From Friedmanniella sp. (GTDB lineage: Bacteria > Actinomycetota > Actinomycetes > Propionibacteriales > Propionibacteriaceae), in the NCBI GenBank assembly GCA_025964935.1, contig JAOPXW010000057.1, positions 1 through 13,320 of the forward strand: DNA of 13,320 bases, in the 5' to 3' direction. Below the pieces are notes generated by a model. That model did not search any database and was not told the origin of the DNA. It worked only from the letters and a program-made list of their open reading frames with translations. A program made the translations under genes and the position numbers. This document shows positions 1 to 5,273 of this stretch, piece by piece (position 1 is the stretch's first letter; every line of letters begins with the position of its first letter).

Positions 1-135
1 CGGGACGACTCGCCCGAGACCCAGACCGAGCGCCATCGCCGCCACGATCCAGACGGGCAGGAACCGGTCGACCGTGGACAGCCGGGCGCGGGTCTGCTGC
101 TCACCGGGGGCGAGGTCTGAGGTGTACGCGCTCAT
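1..135 (-). CDS. acr3: Arsenite efflux permease, ACR3 family (N-terminal fragment)
   Basis: Only the first 45 codons are in the window and the frame stays open to base 1. The visible protein starts MSAYTSDLAPGEQQ and continues with LSTVDRFLPVWIVAAMALG and then GLGRVVP. This short polar tail followed by a first membrane helix with 'LSxxDRFLPVWI' is the characteristic beginning of ACR3-type arsenite permeases, which export As(III) across the cytoplasmic membrane using the proton motive force. The ATG (135-133) shares one base with the TGA of the upstream arsR gene (TGATG), so the two are very probably one transcript with coupled translation. The arsR neighbour independently supports the call. 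Another membrane carrier with a similar N-terminus is possible, since most of the protein is missing. Confidence 0.82.
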   Translation of the reverse strand, partial: MSAYTSDLAPGEQQTRARLSTVDRFLPVWIVAAMALGLGLGRVVP

Positions 136-515
136 CAGCAGCTCCTCGGCAGGGCCGGCTCGACGGCCGGGGTGATCAGGGCGGCCAGGGACGTCAGTGC
201 GGCAGCGTGCGCCCGGTAGTACACCCAGGTCCCCCGCTTCTCGCGCTGCAGCAGACCCGCGCTGTGCAGCACCTTGAGGTGGTGGCTGATGGTGGGCTGC
301 GACAGCTCGAAACACTCGGTCAGGTCGCATACGCACGCCTCCCCACCGGGGTGCGAGGCCACGATCGACAGCAGCCGCAGACGGACCGGGTCGGCCAGGG
401 CCTTCAACACCAGGGCGATCTCGTCGGCCTCGGCCGGGCTCAGCGGCCGGCGCGACAGGGACGAGCAGCACTCCGCCGCCTCCGGGGGCGCCGTCCAGGC
501 CAAAAGATTCGACAT
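135..515 (-). CDS. arsR: ArsR/SmtB-family arsenite-responsive repressor
   Basis: A 126-residue winged-helix repressor. Residues 37-49 (LKALADPVRLRLL) are the family's typical start of the DNA-binding domain, and SQPTISHHLKVLHSAGLL (72-89) is the recognition helix and following turn; EKRGTWVYYR forms the wing. Two sets of candidate As(III) thiols are present: Cys16-Cys17 near the N-terminus, as in Corynebacterium-type ArsR, and Cys61-Val-Cys63 with Cys68 next to the recognition helix, as in the E. coli-type CVC motif. The last residue is also Cys. I chose the ATG at 515 rather than an in-frame TTG at 551 because that TTG belongs to a -35 box (TTGACC), and because family members begin close to this point. 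The gene overlaps acr3 by one base and would repress its own operon until arsenite binds. Confidence 0.92.
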   Translation of the reverse strand: MSNLLAWTAPPEAAECCSSLSRRPLSPAEADEIALVLKALADPVRLRLLSIVASHPGGEACVCDLTECFELSQPTISHHLKVLHSAGLLQREKRGTWVYYRAHAAALTSLAALITPAVEPALPRSC

Positions 516-551
516 ATGTCTATATTGACAGGATCCGATATCAAGGGTCAA
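511..551 (-). promoter_or_regulatory. arsR-acr3 promoter with overlapping operator-like dyad
   Basis: Reading the minus strand there is TTGACC (551-546), an 18-nt spacer, CAATAT (527-522), then six bases to the ATG at 515. Transcription would therefore start at or next to the A of the start codon, giving a leaderless mRNA; no good Shine-Dalgarno sequence is visible. A perfect 10-bp palindrome, GACATATGTC (511-520), covers the start codon, and TTGATA-N8-TGTCAA (544-525) lies between the promoter boxes. These A/T-rich dyads resemble ArsR/SmtB operators and would let the repressor cover the -10 box and start site. The exact operator is inferred. Confidence 0.6.
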
Positions 552-573
552 ACGGCGGGTCGGACCCGGCGTT
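551..573 (-). terminator. Hairpin terminator between the 101-aa gene and arsR
   Basis: Arms AACGCCGGGTC and GACCCGCCGTT on the minus strand pair at 10 of 11 positions around a single central base, in practice a 9-bp stem with a small loop. It lies 8 bases after the stop of the 101-aa gene and is followed by TTTGACC, so the U-run is short. Its last two bases are also the first two of the arsR -35 box, so termination and initiation elements abut. The position supports a terminator; the weak U-tract lowers confidence. Confidence 0.45.
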
Positions 574-581
574 CAGCCTGG

Positions 582-887
582 TCAGCCGTAGCGGTGGCTC
601 TTCTCGGGGTGGCCCGCCTCGCGGGTGCACGCCCGGTTGTTCATGGACTTGTGCCCGCACAGCTCGCCTGCGGCGGAGGCGGCTTTGGGTTCCGCAACGG
701 CAGACGCGGGCTCAGCGGCCCGGGTCGGCTTGATGCGCGACTTCGGAGCGACCGGCGCGACCGCGACCGGTGCGTCCGGAGCCGCACCGGCCGCCGCTGC
801 GGCGGCCTCCCGGCGGGTGGGCCCGCTGGCCCGCTCTCGCGCGTACTTGGCCTCGCGCATGGCCCTCTGGGCATCAACCTTGCTCAT
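582..887 (-). CDS. Small basic protein with C-terminal Cys/His zinc-binding-type motif
   Basis: A 101-residue protein in three parts. Residues 1-26 are charged (MSKVDAQRAMREAKYARERA...). Residues 28-75 are an Ala/Pro/Val-rich linker with scattered Lys/Arg, probably disordered. Residues 76-101 carry CGHKSMNNRACTREAGHPEK followed by SHRYG, giving the spacing C77-x-H79-x7-C87-x5-H93-x4-H98. I recognise this 'CGHxxx...CTRxxGHxxxxHRY' tail from short uncharacterised actinobacterial proteins and infer a single bound zinc ion; I know no assigned function. The basic N-terminus could bind nucleic acid, but that is a guess. It is followed by a hairpin and preceded by its own -10-like box. The low-complexity linker is real coding sequence rather than a frame shadow, because the Cys/His motif lies beyond it in frame. 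Confidence 0.8.
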   Translation of the reverse strand: MSKVDAQRAMREAKYARERASGPTRREAAAAAAGAAPDAPVAVAPVAPKSRIKPTRAAEPASAVAEPKAASAAGELCGHKSMNNRACTREAGHPEKSHRYG

Positions 888-911
888 CGTCGACTCACAC
901 CGACGACCCTA
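884..911 (-). promoter_or_regulatory. -10 box and possible leaderless 4-codon ORF before the 101-aa gene
   Basis: TAGGGT (911-906, minus strand) fits the actinobacterial -10 pattern TANNNT. Seven bases later comes GTG AGT CGA CGA TGA (898-884), a four-codon reading frame whose stop overlaps the ATG at 887 as ATGA. A transcript starting at that GTG would have only an 11-base leader before the true start. No convincing -35 box or Shine-Dalgarno sequence is seen. Promoter moderately likely; translation of the mini-ORF is speculative. Confidence 0.35.
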
Positions 912-955
912 CGACGCTGCCCTGACACTCCGGTGCAGACGGCCGGGCGGCGGTG

Positions 956-1090
956 CTACGAGGCGCCGGCTACCGGCGTGAAGTCTCGATAGGCGCCGCA
1001 CCGATCGCACAGCTTGTACTGCTGCCCCTCGTCGTTGGTCTTCATGCGCCAGGCGTGAAGCATCAGACGGCACCTCAACGGCTTTCCCAT
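956..1090 (-). CDS. 44-aa conserved-type mini protein with CxxC motif
   Basis: A 44-residue protein: MGKPLRCRLMLHAWRMKTND, then EGQQYKLCDRCGAYRDFTPV, then AGAS. It contains C7-x4-H12 and C28-x2-C31, which together could hold one zinc ion. The pattern 'RCRLxLHxW ... CxRCGxYR' is one I recognise from tiny uncharacterised actinobacterial proteins; no function is known to me. The ATG (1090-1088) is chosen because TAGTTT lies exactly seven bases upstream, as in leaderless actinobacterial genes. It lies 68 nt upstream of the 101-aa gene on the same strand, so the two may share a transcript, although the latter has its own -10-like box. The length is below usual gene-calling cut-offs, so it is easily missed. 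Confidence 0.72.
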   Translation of the reverse strand: MGKPLRCRLMLHAWRMKTNDEGQQYKLCDRCGAYRDFTPVAGAS

Positions 1091-1097
1091 GGGTTTG

Positions 1098-1103
1098 AAA
1101 CTA
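1098..1103 (-). promoter_or_regulatory. -10 box of the 44-aa gene
   Basis: TAGTTT on the minus strand, seven bases before the ATG at 1090, matches TANNNT at leaderless spacing. Upstream there is only a weak -35 candidate (TGTTCA-like, near 1122). The surrounding bases are notably A/T-richer than the neighbourhood. Confidence 0.45.
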
Positions 1104-1215
1104 CCCAATCGTTCGGAATCTGAACAGCCCTACCCCACAGCCGGTCGGCACCCCCCACCTTCAGCCCCGCACTACCGGCGAGGCGGCTCGCCCAGGACGA
1201 ACGGCTACGGCACAG

Positions 1216-1257
1216 ACAGAAAATGTCCCGAGACACTGTCGACAGTGTCCCGAGACA
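1216..1257 (-). terminator. Strong hairpin terminator after tRNA-Ala
   Basis: Five bases after the tRNA CCA end, the minus strand reads TGTCTCGGGACACTG, loop TCGA, CAGTGTCTCGGGACA, then TTTTCTGTC. All 15 positions of the stem pair, two as G-U wobbles. The wobbles pair only in RNA from the minus strand (on the plus strand they become A-C mismatches), which fixes the orientation. The U-rich tail follows directly. The same 34 bases also form a 12-bp direct repeat (1224-1235 and 1246-1257) around the palindrome ACACTGTCGACAGTGT (1233-1248), because the repeat unit is itself nearly palindromic. Confidence 0.8.
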
Positions 1258-1262
1258 TCACA

Positions 1263-1338
1263 TGGTGGAGCTTAGGGGATTCGAACCCCTGACCTTCTCA
1301 TTGCGAACGAGACGCGCTACCAACTGCGCCAAAGCCCC
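1263..1338 (-). tRNA. tRNA-Ala, anticodon CGC
   Basis: The minus strand folds as a full cloverleaf of 73 nt plus encoded CCA. The acceptor stem is GGGGCTT with AAGCTCC (one G-U pair); the D arm is GCGC-AGTTGGTA-GCGC; the anticodon arm is TCTCG, loop TTCGCAA, TGAGA; the variable loop is AGGTC; and the T arm is AGGGG-TTCGAAT-CCCCT. Loop positions 34-36 read CGC, which decodes the alanine codon GCG, a common codon in this G+C-rich genome. Discriminator base A fits tRNA-Ala. One oddity is that the acceptor stem lacks the usual G3-U70 at first sight, but position 3 is G and position 70 is T, so the alanine identity wobble is in fact present. Confidence 0.95.
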
Positions 1339-1360
1339 TCGACCGGTCTCCCAGTCAGCA

Positions 1361-1392
1361 CCAGACTGTATCACCGTCTGGCCCCTGCCCAA
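1361..1392 (-). promoter_or_regulatory. Likely tRNA-Ala promoter and small hairpin
   Basis: On the minus strand TTGGGC (1392-1387), 16 bases, then TACAGT (1370-1365) form a plausible promoter with a start some 20 bases before the tRNA 5' end. The -35 box directly follows the sepX stop codon. The inverted repeat CCAGAC/GTCTGG (1361-1366 and 1376-1381) overlaps the promoter and could instead be a weak end signal for sepX. Confidence 0.4.
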
Positions 1393-2178
1393 CTACGCCG
1401 AAGCCGCCCGGGGGGCCTGGCCCTCGTCGGTCCGAGCGGGGGCCGCACCGGCGGTCCGCGCCGCGGGACGGGCGTCCGCCGTCACCGGGCCCTCCCGGGT
1501 GGCGGCCGTGACACTGGGCCCGGACAGGTCGATCGTCCGCACCGTACGGGGTGCGAGCGGCTTAGAGACGTAGGTCGGCACGGTGATGGGGACCGGGTCC
1601 CACAGCACGCCGGGAACGGCGGTCTTGGGGCTGGCCGTAACGGTCGGCGGGTGCTCGCGGGCCACCACCTTCGCGACCTCGTCGCGACCCAGGATCACGG
1701 TGTCCTCGATGCCGCCGTGCCGGATCTCGCGGTAGCGGGCGTCCAGGCTGCGGCGCATGGCCGCCACACCGAACCGGGAGACGACCAGGAACCCCACCAG
1801 CAGCCCGGCTGGCACCGCCACCGACCACCAGGCGGTCACGTGCACAGCGCTCAGGCCGACCACGAGGCTGACCATCGCCAGCAGCACGAGCAGCACCCGG
1901 CGGCGCCGCCCGGCGGCCAGGGTCTCGAGCCGGCGCAGCTCGCGTACGGCGGCCCGACGGGTCTGGGGGGTGGACACCTCGAAGGCGGTGATGGGGGCCA
2001 GATCCTGGTCCAGCAGCGGCGCGGTGCCGCTGCGGACGACCCGCATCGACTCGGCGAAGCGCTCGGCCGGGTCCTGCTCGACGACCAGCTCGGTCTCTCG
2101 TCGGCGGACGAAATGAGGGACCAGATAGGCCAGCCAGGCGATCGCGATCGCTACGAAGATGACGCCAGTCGTTCCCAC
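1393..2178 (-). CDS. sepX: SepX/GlpR-type actinobacterial divisome membrane protein
   Basis: A 261-residue membrane protein. Residues 3-21 (TTGVIFVAIAIAWLAYLVP) form an N-terminal helix followed by a basic HFVRRRE stretch. After a roughly 70-residue cytoplasmic segment, a pair of helices spans about 95-112 and 116-136. The C-terminal part contains WDPVPITVPTYVSKP and APRTVRTIDLS (193-219), a motif I associate with this family, then an Ala/Pro/Thr-rich tail. This topology and the locus (moeA/glp, rimJ, then this gene) match M. tuberculosis Rv0996 and Corynebacterium GlpR, the membrane partner of the FtsZ-binding Glp protein, and Streptomyces SepX, needed for septation. I start at GTG 2178 instead of an upstream ATG at 2283, because the family begins directly with this helix and TACGGT lies six bases before it. 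Confidence 0.85.
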   Translation of the reverse strand: MGTTGVIFVAIAIAWLAYLVPHFVRRRETELVVEQDPAERFAESMRVVRSGTAPLLDQDLAPITAFEVSTPQTRRAAVRELRRLETLAAGRRRRVLLVLLAMVSLVVGLSAVHVTAWWSVAVPAGLLVGFLVVSRFGVAAMRRSLDARYREIRHGGIEDTVILGRDEVAKVVAREHPPTVTASPKTAVPGVLWDPVPITVPTYVSKPLAPRTVRTIDLSGPSVTAATREGPVTADARPAARTAGAAPARTDEGQAPRAASA

Positions 2179-2184
2179 ACCCTG

Positions 2185-2190
2185 ACCGTA
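2185..2190 (-). promoter_or_regulatory. -10 box at leaderless distance from sepX
   Basis: TACGGT (minus strand) lies six bases before GTG 2178 and fits TANNNT. The 111-nt gap between rimJ and sepX also holds a perfect 12-bp palindrome, CGCCCGCGGGCG (2266-2277), close to the rimJ stop, which could form a weak hairpin. Together these suggest that sepX can be transcribed on its own in addition to read-through from rimJ. Confidence 0.4.
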
Positions 2191-2289
2191 AGTGGCGAGC
2201 CGATCATGGCCCGGGAACCGCGGCGGTGTGTCGGCACCGATCCCCCACAATTGCGCCGGTGACCCCGCCCGCGGGCGTTCCACCCTCCC

Positions 2290-2979
2290 TCAGGTGGTCG
2301 GGCGGGCCTCCCACCGCCGCAGCAGTCCCCCCGGGACCTCCTCGGCGTTGAGCGCGAAGACCAGGTGGTCGCGCCAGTCGCCGTCGATGTGGAGGTAGCG
2401 CGGGCGTATGCCCTCGGGCCGGAACCCCAGCTTCTCCACCACCCGCAGACTCTTGACGTTCTCCGGCCGGATCGCCACCTCGAGCCGGTGCAGCCGCATC
2501 ACCTCGAAGCAGTAGTCCACCGCCAGGCACACGGCGGTCGGGATGATGCCCCGGCCGGCGTACCTCTCGTCCACCCAGTAGCCGACCTGGCCCCACGACG
2601 CCGACCCGTCGACGATGCCGCTGACGGTCAGCTGCCCGACCAGCCGGGACGGCGTACGCCCCGGGTCGGGGTCCCAGAAGATCAGCCACGGCAGCATCCG
2701 CCCCTCCCGGGCCTGACGGGTCAGGCTGCGCAGCAGTCCTGCGTACGTCGCGGGTCCGGTCGGTGCCCCCGGCGGCAGCGTGGCCTCCCAGGGCCGCAGC
2801 CAGGCCAGGTTGGCCTGCCGGGTCCGCTCCCAGGCCGCGCGGTCGCGGCGGCGGATCGGGGAGAGCACGACCGGGCCGCGCCGCAGCGTGACCGGCCAGT
2901 GGTGCCGGTCGAAGAGCTGGAGCCCGTCGGTCCTGGGAGACGCCGAGCCGGGAAGGGCACCCACGTCAGTGGTCCCCAC
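2290..2979 (-). CDS. rimJ: RimJ/RimL-type GNAT N-acetyltransferase
   Basis: A 229-residue GNAT protein. It has the RimJ/RimL opening 'LRRGPVVLSPIRRRDRAAWE' (32-51) and the acetyl-CoA binding motif A around VGYWVDERYAGRGIIPTAV (132-150), with the R139-x-x-G142-x-G144 pattern. LHRLEVAIRPENVKSLRVVE (163-182) and KLGFRPEG follow, the usual motif B and C region. Family members acetylate N-terminal amines of ribosomal proteins or other acceptors; the acceptor here is unknown. The neighbours (moaB upstream, sepX downstream) match the M. tuberculosis moeA1-rimJ-glpR order. The start is uncertain: GTG 2979 overlaps moaB by 14 nt, while an in-frame GTG at 2964 directly follows the moaB stop. Both support coupling to moaB. 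Confidence 0.85.
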   Translation of the reverse strand: MGTTDVGALPGSASPRTDGLQLFDRHHWPVTLRRGPVVLSPIRRRDRAAWERTRQANLAWLRPWEATLPPGAPTGPATYAGLLRSLTRQAREGRMLPWLIFWDPDPGRTPSRLVGQLTVSGIVDGSASWGQVGYWVDERYAGRGIIPTAVCLAVDYCFEVMRLHRLEVAIRPENVKSLRVVEKLGFRPEGIRPRYLHIDGDWRDHLVFALNAEEVPGGLLRRWEARPTT

Positions 2980-3442
2980 CCCGCAGCTGACTCACGGCGT
3001 GCTGCAGCACCGGGGCCAGCACCGTCATCCCGTCCCGCGCCCCACCGCGCGAGCCGGGCAGGTTCACGATCAGGGTCTGGCCGGCCACCCCGGCCAGACC
3101 GCGGCTGAGCAGGGCGGTCGGAACGCCGTGGTCGGCGCCGTAGCGGGCCACCGCGGCGGCCAGCGCCGGGAGCTCGCGGTCCAGCACCGGTCGGGTCTCC
3201 TCGGGAGTGTGGTCGTGGGGGGTGAGCCCGGTGCCCCCGGTCGTGATGACGACGGCGACCCCGTCGGCGACGGCGGCCCGCAGGGCCTCCCCCACCGCGG
3301 CACCGTCGGGAACCACGACCGGCGGTCCCACCTCGAAGCCCAGCTCGGTCAAGCCGGCGGCGATCACCGGGCCCGAGGTGTCGGCGTACACCCCCGACGA
3401 CGCGCGGGTCGAGACGGTCACGACCCTGGCGCGGTCGCTCAT
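2966..3442 (-). CDS. moaB: Molybdopterin adenylyltransferase (MoaB/Mog type)
   Basis: A 158-residue MogA/MoaB-fold protein that would adenylylate molybdopterin before metal insertion. Visible motifs are VVTVSTRASSGVYADTSGP (7-25), the phosphate/MPT-binding ITTGGTGLTPHDHTPEETRP (66-85), where Mog-type enzymes read TTGGTG(L/V)xPRDxTPE, then LLSRGLAGVAGQTLIVNLPG with the LPGS turn (128-131). The second Asp of the usual PRDxTPE segment is kept as PHDHTPE. The ATG at 3442 overlaps the moaC stop as ATGA, so I reject the much longer upstream frame. It is the third gene in a translationally coupled glp-moaC-moaB chain. Some actinobacterial MoaB proteins are thought to be inactive; nothing here indicates that. 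Confidence 0.93.
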   Translation of the reverse strand: MSDRARVVTVSTRASSGVYADTSGPVIAAGLTELGFEVGPPVVVPDGAAVGEALRAAVADGVAVVITTGGTGLTPHDHTPEETRPVLDRELPALAAAVARYGADHGVPTALLSRGLAGVAGQTLIVNLPGSRGGARDGMTVLAPVLQHAVSQLRGGDH

Positions 3443-3948
3443 GCCGACCGACCCCCGTCCGCCTCCGCCGACACCGCGCGGGACCAGTCGCCCCGCCGTC
3501 CGCCGGACTTCGAGAGCACCCGGACGTCGGTGATGACGGCCGCCCGGTCGATGGCCTTGATCATGTCGATCACCGCAAGGGCAGCGACGCTGACCGCGGT
3601 CAGGGCCTCCATCTCGACCCCGGTCCGGCCCGTCGTGCGGACCGTGGCGGTGAGCTCGACCCCCTCGTCGGTGACCTCGGTGACCAGGTCGACGCCGGTG
3701 ATCGGCAGCGGGTGGCACAGTGGGATCAGGTCGGGGGTCTTCTTGGCCCCCTGGATGCCGGCGATCCGGGCCACGGCCAGCGCGTCGCCCTTCGGCACGG
3801 TGCCGTCGCGGAGCGCGGCCACACACTCAGCGCTGAGCAGCACCCGGGCCGCCGCCTGGGCCGTACGCGCGGTCTCGGGCTTGTCCGACACGTCGACCAT
3901 GCGGGCGTCCCCGGCCGCGTTCAGGTGGGGGAACTCGGGGCCGCTCAT
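3439..3948 (-). CDS. moaC: Cyclic pyranopterin monophosphate synthase
   Basis: A 169-residue MoaC, which with MoaA converts GTP to cyclic pyranopterin monophosphate, the first committed step of molybdenum-cofactor synthesis. Sequence hallmarks are HLNAAGDARMVDVSDKPETA (8-27), VPKGDALAVARIAGIQGAKK (51-70) with Lys53, TPDLIPLCHPLPIT (71-84) with His79, GVEMEALTAVSVAALAVIDM (110-129), and DMIKAIDRA (128-136), whose Asp128 and Lys131 match catalytic positions known from E. coli MoaC. KSGG near residue 147 closes the active site. Length is close to the family's usual 155-170. Both ends use 4-base ATGA overlaps, with glp before and moaB after, giving a compact coupled unit. moaA, moaD and moaE are not in the window. 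Confidence 0.97.
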   Translation of the reverse strand: MSGPEFPHLNAAGDARMVDVSDKPETARTAQAAARVLLSAECVAALRDGTVPKGDALAVARIAGIQGAKKTPDLIPLCHPLPITGVDLVTEVTDEGVELTATVRTTGRTGVEMEALTAVSVAALAVIDMIKAIDRAAVITDVRVLSKSGGRRGDWSRAVSAEADGGRSA

Positions 3949-5267
3949 GCGATCTCGTCCAGCAGCCAGACGTCGACGTTGTCACCCTCGGCCACCTGGT
4001 CCACCTCGGGTGGCAGCAGTAGCAGGGCGTTGGCGCGGGCCAGGTCACCCAGCAGGTGCGAGCCGTGACCGCCGGCGAGCACCACCTGGCGCGAGCCGTC
4101 GGCGGACTCGGTCACCAGCCCGCGCGCGAACTGCATGCGGCCGGGCTGCGACCGGATGGCCTGACCGGCGCGGCAGCTGACCTGACGGCGGACGTAGGGC
4201 CGACTCCCCATCAGCTTGCGGATCACCGGCCGGACGAAGGCCTCGAAGGAGACGAAGGCGCTCACCGGGTTGCCCGGCAGCATGATCATCGGGGTGCGGT
4301 CCTCCCCGATCAGACCGAAGCCCTGCGGCTTGCCGGGCTGCATGGCCACGGCGGCGAAGTCGCAGGCCCCCATCTCGGGCATCACTGCCTTGACGATGTC
4401 GTAGTCGCCCTGGCTCACCCCGCCGCTGGTCAGGACCAGGTCGGCGCGAACGAGCTGGTCGGCGATCAGCTGCTTGACCTGCTCGGGGTCATCACCCACG
4501 TGCCCGATCCGGAACACCTGGGCCCCGGCCTCCCGCGCCGCCGCGGCGAGCATGAAGGAGTTCGAGTCGTAGATCTGCTCGTCGGTGGTCAGCTCCAGGC
4601 CGGGGTCGACCAGCTCCGACCCGGTGGCGATCACCACGACGCGCGGCCGCGGGCGGACGAGGACCTTGTCGCGTCCGAGCCCGGCCAGGACACCGATGTC
4701 GCGGGGGCCGAGCTGGTCGCCGGCCGCGAACAGCTGGTCCCCGGCCCTGATGTCCTCGCCGACCCGCCGGATGTGCTGTCCCTCGGCGCTCGGGGCGACG
4801 ATGCGGACGTCGGTGGGGCTGCGGTCGGTGTTCTCGTACGGCACGATCGCGTCGGCGCTGGCCGGCACCGGCGCACCGGTCATGATCTTCATCGCCGTGC
4901 CCGGGGAGAGCCGGTGCGGGGCGGACTGCCCGGCCGCCACCTCACCGACCACCGGCAGGCTGACCGGGGTGGCCGCCGACGCCGACGCCACGTCCTCGGC
5001 CCGGACGGCGTAGCCGTCCATGGCGGAGTTGTCGAAGCGGGGCATGTCGATGGCCGAGATCACGTCCTCGCAGATGGCGAGGTCGAGGGCGTCGAGGATG
5101 TTCTGCCCGAAGGGCGGCAGCTCCTCGACACAGCTGAGCAGGTAGTCCCGGTGCGCCACCATCGAGCGCAGCCCGCGGTCGTCGACCTCCGGGGGCTCAG
5201 GCAGCGGCGCCCACGTGGGGGCGACGGAGGTGGGGACCTCGGGCTTCTTCCGGCCGAACAGGGGCAT
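3945..5267 (-). CDS. glp: MoeA / gephyrin-like protein (molybdotransferase; Glp of the divisome)
   Basis: A 440-residue MoeA-fold protein. Motifs in order: DNSAMDGYAV (79-88), GTAMKIMTGAPVPASADAIV (123-142), GSELVDPG (216-223) and IYDSNS (232-237) in the MPT-binding domain, TSGGVSQGDYD (280-290), PGKP (311-314) and MLPGNPVSAF (329-338); the last 85 residues form the beta-barrel domain IV. All typical active-site segments are present, so molybdate insertion activity is plausible. Before the MoeA core there is an extra segment of about 33 residues, MPLFGRKKPEVPTSV followed by a Pro/Glu-rich stretch. In actinobacteria a MoeA homologue encoded near rimJ and glpR/sepX is the FtsZ-binding protein Glp, so a division role is likely from context. 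The ATG has both AAGGTGG and a TAAGGT -10-like box upstream. Confidence 0.9.
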   Translation of the reverse strand: MPLFGRKKPEVPTSVAPTWAPLPEPPEVDDRGLRSMVAHRDYLLSCVEELPPFGQNILDALDLAICEDVISAIDMPRFDNSAMDGYAVRAEDVASASAATPVSLPVVGEVAAGQSAPHRLSPGTAMKIMTGAPVPASADAIVPYENTDRSPTDVRIVAPSAEGQHIRRVGEDIRAGDQLFAAGDQLGPRDIGVLAGLGRDKVLVRPRPRVVVIATGSELVDPGLELTTDEQIYDSNSFMLAAAAREAGAQVFRIGHVGDDPEQVKQLIADQLVRADLVLTSGGVSQGDYDIVKAVMPEMGACDFAAVAMQPGKPQGFGLIGEDRTPMIMLPGNPVSAFVSFEAFVRPVIRKLMGSRPYVRRQVSCRAGQAIRSQPGRMQFARGLVTESADGSRQVVLAGGHGSHLLGDLARANALLLLPPEVDQVAEGDNVDVWLLDEIA

Positions 5268-5273
5268 GCCGCC

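Noticed and set aside
207..992. Plus-strand open frame of 261 codons over the ars and small-protein region
   Set aside because: It runs antisense to arsR and to the 101-aa gene, both of which have recognisable motifs, and its own translation is Arg/Gly/Pro-rich without any domain.
1091..1215. Plus-strand open frame of 67 codons at 1089-1292
   Set aside because: It runs through the tRNA terminator and into the antisense of the tRNA; the ending resembles the 'WSLGDSNP' artefact often produced by reading antisense through tRNA genes.
1224..1257. Insertion-sequence ends or an integration site next to the tRNA
   Set aside because: The direct and inverted repeats first suggested this, but no transposase or integrase is nearby, no second copy of the tRNA 3' end is seen, and the full 15-bp RNA stem plus U-run explains the element as a terminator.
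2179..2283. Longer sepX start at ATG 2283
   Set aside because: The added 35 residues show no conservation that I recognise and would place sequence before the first membrane helix with which the family begins.
3443..3826. Upstream extension of moaB to a start at 3826
   Set aside because: The extra 128 residues are Arg/Gly/His-rich shadow of moaC; the ATG at 3442 overlaps the moaC stop as ATGA and gives a normal-length protein.
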